The translations under genes were made by a program, and so were the position numbers. 64,000 bases of DNA from an uncultured Clostridia bacterium (GTDB lineage: Bacteria; Bacillota; Clostridia; Christensenellales; CAG-138). The DNA lies in contig CALVWJ010000005.1 of the NCBI GenBank assembly GCA_944366945.1, positions 62,001 through 126,000 on the forward strand, written 5' to 3'. Below, piece after piece: positions 61,661 to 64,000 of the stretch. How positions within the stretch are numbered: position 1 is the first letter of the stretch; each line of letters starts with the position of its first letter. A model generated the notes under the pieces. That model did no database searches, had not been told where the DNA came from, and worked only from the letters and a program-made list of their open reading frames with translations.

Positions 61661-61885
61661 TGCCGGCGGGCAGAAAAGGGCGGCCGGCCATCACAAACCG
61701 AAGAAGAAACCCGCGATGGATTAACTGCCGGGATGGAGGAGGCGAAGAAGAAAAACCGGCAGTTTGAAAGCCGGGGAAAAGCGTTACCGCAAAAGCCATT
61801 CCAAGAGAAACGCCGGCGCACAGCCACCGGCGGATCGTCAGAATATGGTTTTAAGCGCATCCCATCGGAATCCAAGCTATAGCCG

Positions 61886-62096
61886 CATCGCCATGCAAGG
61901 GGCATCTTCGGGCCGCTGCATTGCCATCGTTGAGAAGCATACCACAGCGGGTAGCCTCCCTCCTCTTTCGCACATCTGCCCGTTTCAAGGGCGCAGCGTC
62001 AAGTCCGTCCCCATTTGTTCTGATGCAAGGCGGCCAACACAGCGCCGGGGCGAACGGAGCCAAACTTGGCCAGTGTTTGCCTATGTTGCTGCCCCT
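61886..62096 (+). repeat. Dispersed repeat copy B
   Basis: Aligns with 48796-49058 in the same orientation (see copy A). It lacks the insertion of about 45 bases and the perfect hairpin arm. Confidence 0.65.
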
Positions 62097-62475
62097 TTTT
62101 CCGGCTTGCCTTAAACGCCGGCGCATCCGGAGGCTGAGAAGGTGGAAATTCCTTGGAACAAAGGATCGCTGCGATACGGCAGATACATGCGCATTTTCGA
62201 AGAGGAGGCAACATGCAAAAGGCCAGGCCTTGCTTCTCTGCGCGCATTTGGTTTGGGCGCATTCTCCGGCAGCAACGGGTACAAGGCCGCGGCCGCACTT
62301 TTCTCAACCGTTTCTCGGCGTATATGCTCCTTCGTGCGCGGTATAAAGGTACACCACGAGGCGCAAAACGTTTCAAATTCGTTTTTGCGGCTTTTCCATT
62401 TGCGCATCGTTTTCCGGTTGCCGTTTGCCGCTCTATCTGGTATGCTGTTGCCACCAAATACAGGAGGGAATTTTG

Positions 62476-62934
62476 ATGCACGAAATGAGAAATCAGAAAA
62501 AGGCGCGCTCCGCAGAATGGGCGCTTGAACTGCTCGACCGCTGCGAATATGCCTGTTTAAGCCTTGTGGACGGCGCGCAGCCCTATTGCGTGCCGATTTC
62601 GCATGCGCGCATGGGCATGCGCGTTTATTTCCATTCCAGCCCACAGGGATACAAGGCAGAGCTGCTCGCCGCCAACCCGCGCGTGTGCCTCGTTGCTGTT
62701 GCGGATGTGCACGCCATCCCCAAGCGCTTTACCACGGAATATTCTTCCGCCATCGCCTTTGGCACGGCACGGCTTGTGACGGATCCCAAAGAGCGTTATG
62801 AAGCGCTCATGGCCATCTGCGAAAAATTCGCATCCACAAACCCGCACCGCGAAGCCTGTGCTGCCAAGGCCGGCGCCGAAACCGCCGTTTATTGCGTGGA
62901 GCTTGCGTCCATCACCGGCAAGCGCAGCGAATGA
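62476..62934 (+). CDS. Pyridoxamine 5'-phosphate oxidase-like (NimA family) flavoprotein
   Basis: A 152-residue FMN-binding split-barrel protein: LELLDRCEYACLSLVDGAQPYCVPISHARMG is the typical first barrel part, VYFHSSPQGYKAELLAANPRVCL the second, and YSSAIAFGTARLV the third. Members close to NimA reduce nitroimidazoles; most are of unknown substrate. The start follows CAGGAGG. Confidence 0.82.
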   Translation: MHEMRNQKKARSAEWALELLDRCEYACLSLVDGAQPYCVPISHARMGMRVYFHSSPQGYKAELLAANPRVCLVAVADVHAIPKRFTTEYSSAIAFGTARLVTDPKERYEALMAICEKFASTNPHREACAAKAGAETAVYCVELASITGKRSE

Positions 62935-62994
62935 AGCGGCCTTTGCCTGTGCACCCTTTCCCACGGAATTTCCAGTCGATGTTTCGCACAATTG

Positions 62995-63003
62995 TGGTAT
63001 ACT
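62995..63003 (+). promoter_or_regulatory. Extended minus-10 directly before LCP gene
   Basis: TGG-TATACT ends six bases before the ATG, so transcription may start at the start codon. Confidence 0.55.
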
Positions 63004-63009
63004 GTCGCT

Positions 63010-64000
63010 ATGGAAAATAAAAAAGAAAAAAAACCCGGTTCCCGGGTAAAACTGGTTTTGAAGATCGTGTTGTTTGCGGCGCTTGCAGCGGTGCTTGCCG
63101 TTGGAGCTCGCTTTGCCTACGTCATGTTCATCGACCCGATGAGCGCGTTCGGCGGGAACCCCACGCCCGCGCCGACCGAGGCACCCACTGAGGCGCCTAC
63201 GCCTACGCTGGCTCCAACCCCAACACCCACGCAGACGCCAACGCAGTCCGCAGCGCCCACGGCTTCGCCGACCCCGGAGCCGACGCCGACGCCAACGCCT
63301 GCGCCGACCTATTCCCCCAAGGAACTCGCCGATCTTTCCTTTATGAAAAACCGCGTGAACATTTTGATGCTCGGCTGGGATCAAAGCCCGGAGCGCGGCG
63401 AGGAGGGCAGCGACGTTTACCGGGATGAGGACAACAATTACCGCAGCGACGTAATCATGCTTTTGACGGTGAATTTTGAAAGCGGCCGCGCGGATCTCAT
63501 TTCCGTGCCGCGGGATACCTTTGCCACGCTTTATACCGACAAAGGCGAAAAATACAGCGAAACTGCCCATTGGAAGATCAATGCAGCCTTTGCAAAAGGC
63601 GGCAGCGCAGAGGGTAAAGGCTTTGCCTATGCCATGCAGACCGTATCCAAACTCCTGGGCGGCATCCCGATCGATTATTATGCCGGCGTGGACATGACAG
63701 GCCTAAAGGCCGTGGTGGATGCAATGGGCGGCGTGGATTACGAAGTGGATGTGCGCATTGAGCTCAATGGCCGCGTGCTTGAACCCGGTTATCAGCACCT
63801 CGATGGCCAGCAGGTGCTCGATTACTGCCGCGCGCGCAAGGGCATCAGCACCGATGTTGGCCGCAATGACCGGCAGCAGCGCATGCTTTTTGCGGTATTC
63901 AACCAGCTTAAATCCCGCGGCCAGCTTGCAAATATCCTCAACATCTACAATTCCGTGAAAGGCTATGTGAAAACCAACCTCACCGCAGAGCAGATTGCCG
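63010..64000 (+). CDS. LytR-CpsA-Psr (LCP) family protein, partial at window end
   Basis: At least 330 residues, cut by the window end. Membrane helix at residues 14-38, a long proline/threonine linker (residues 50-100), then the LCP domain: [44 protein letters not shown] (with the Asp/Arg residues that hold polyprenyl phosphate), a later [20 protein letters not shown] and [20 protein letters not shown] enzymes move wall polymers from lipid carriers onto peptidoglycan. No ribosome site precedes the ATG. The C-terminus is not in the window. Confidence 0.9.
   Translation, partial: MENKKEKKPGSRVKLVLKIVLFAALAAVLAVGARFAYVMFIDPMSAFGGNPTPAPTEAPTEAPTPTLAPTPTPTQTPTQSAAPTASPTPEPTPTPTPAPTYSPKELADLSFMKNRVNILMLGWDQSPERGEEGSDVYRDEDNNYRSDVIMLLTVNFESGRADLISVPRDTFATLYTDKGEKYSETAHWKINAAFAKGGSAEGKGFAYAMQTVSKLLGGIPIDYYAGVDMTGLKAVVDAMGGVDYEVDVRIELNGRVLEPGYQHLDGQQVLDYCRARKGISTDVGRNDRQQRMLFAVFNQLKSRGQLANILNIYNSVKGYVKTNLTAEQIA

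Larger units (their letters stand above)
61605..62475. other. 870-bp spacer with terminator and repeat
   Basis: Starts with the anti-sigma terminator, continues with basic-rich short frames (61660-61870) that give no convincing protein, then the dispersed repeat copy B. The right end provides the ribosome site of the flavoprotein. Confidence 0.45.

Noticed and set aside
61660..61880. Basic-rich frames (GRKGRP- and GLTAGMEEAKKK-like) possibly left over from a serine recombinase
   Set aside because: The similarity is short and in two different frames; no catalytic domain or further remnant is nearby.

Overview
The window looks like chromosomal DNA of a moderately GC-rich, anaerobic, Gram-positive member of the Clostridia, possibly related to Christensenellales or Oscillospirales (genus not assignable). 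This rests on the oxygen-sensitive class III ribonucleotide reductase, AddAB instead of RecBCD, a sortase, an LCP-family enzyme, a YhaM exonuclease, strong AAGGAGG ribosome binding sites and several TTG/GTG starts. No rRNA, CRISPR array, complete transposon or phage module was found. One tRNA gene (Thr, GGT) is present.

Layout. 0.4-4.2 kb: an FAD-dependent oxidoreductase, then a TIGR04076-type protein and a ferredoxin-like protein divergent from a Crp/Fnr regulator. 4.9-11.9 kb: a GIN-domain envelope protein coupled to an NlpC/P60 enzyme, yhaM, pyrG behind an apparent CTP-sensing attenuator, a membrane-anchored XRE protein and a sortase. 12.0-15.5 kb: a small conserved protein, then nrdD-nrdG under a promoter covered by two NrdR boxes. 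15.7-24.4 kb: two unknown exported or membrane proteins, then thpR-addB-addA, overlapping end to end. 24.5-25.7 kb: a DUF362-type ferredoxin protein.

25.9-30.0 kb is a visibly more AT-rich restriction-modification island next to the tRNA gene. An HNH endonuclease converges on a zero-spacing operon of a ribbon-helix-helix protein and two different m5C methyltransferases. One methyltransferase carries an endonuclease III-like C-X6-C-X2-C-X5-C loop in an extra N-terminal domain, the most unusual coding feature of the window.

30.5-34.2 kb: a GNAT acetyltransferase, udk coupled to an AI-2E-family permease, and a divergent unknown-gene/XRE pair sharing two matching operators. 34.6-42.4 kb: a one-direction peptide-turnover cluster (EamA permease, amidase, M19 dipeptidase, three M42 aminopeptidases, an M24 aminopeptidase P). 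42.5-48.0 kb: a nucleoside phosphorylase, an acyl-CoA ligase with an E2/CAT-fold acyltransferase, and an M20 amidohydrolase. 48.3-49.6 kb holds a decayed zinc-ribbon gene and one copy of a dispersed repeat whose second copy is at 61.9 kb. 49.7-57.9 kb: corA, a 51-aa protein, tspO, trmO, a PepSY-like lipoprotein, an archaeal-type ornithine cyclodeaminase homologue, a PaaI thioesterase, a two-gene chromate transporter and hpt. 58.2-64 kb: a LytTR regulator with a membrane partner, a sigma/anti-sigma pair, a NimA-like flavoprotein and an LCP-family gene that runs off the window.

Coding density is uneven. Many compact operons are separated by 300-1,000 bp spacers with hairpins and degenerate repeated phrases but no convincing genes. 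All family assignments come from reading motifs by eye; no database search was run.
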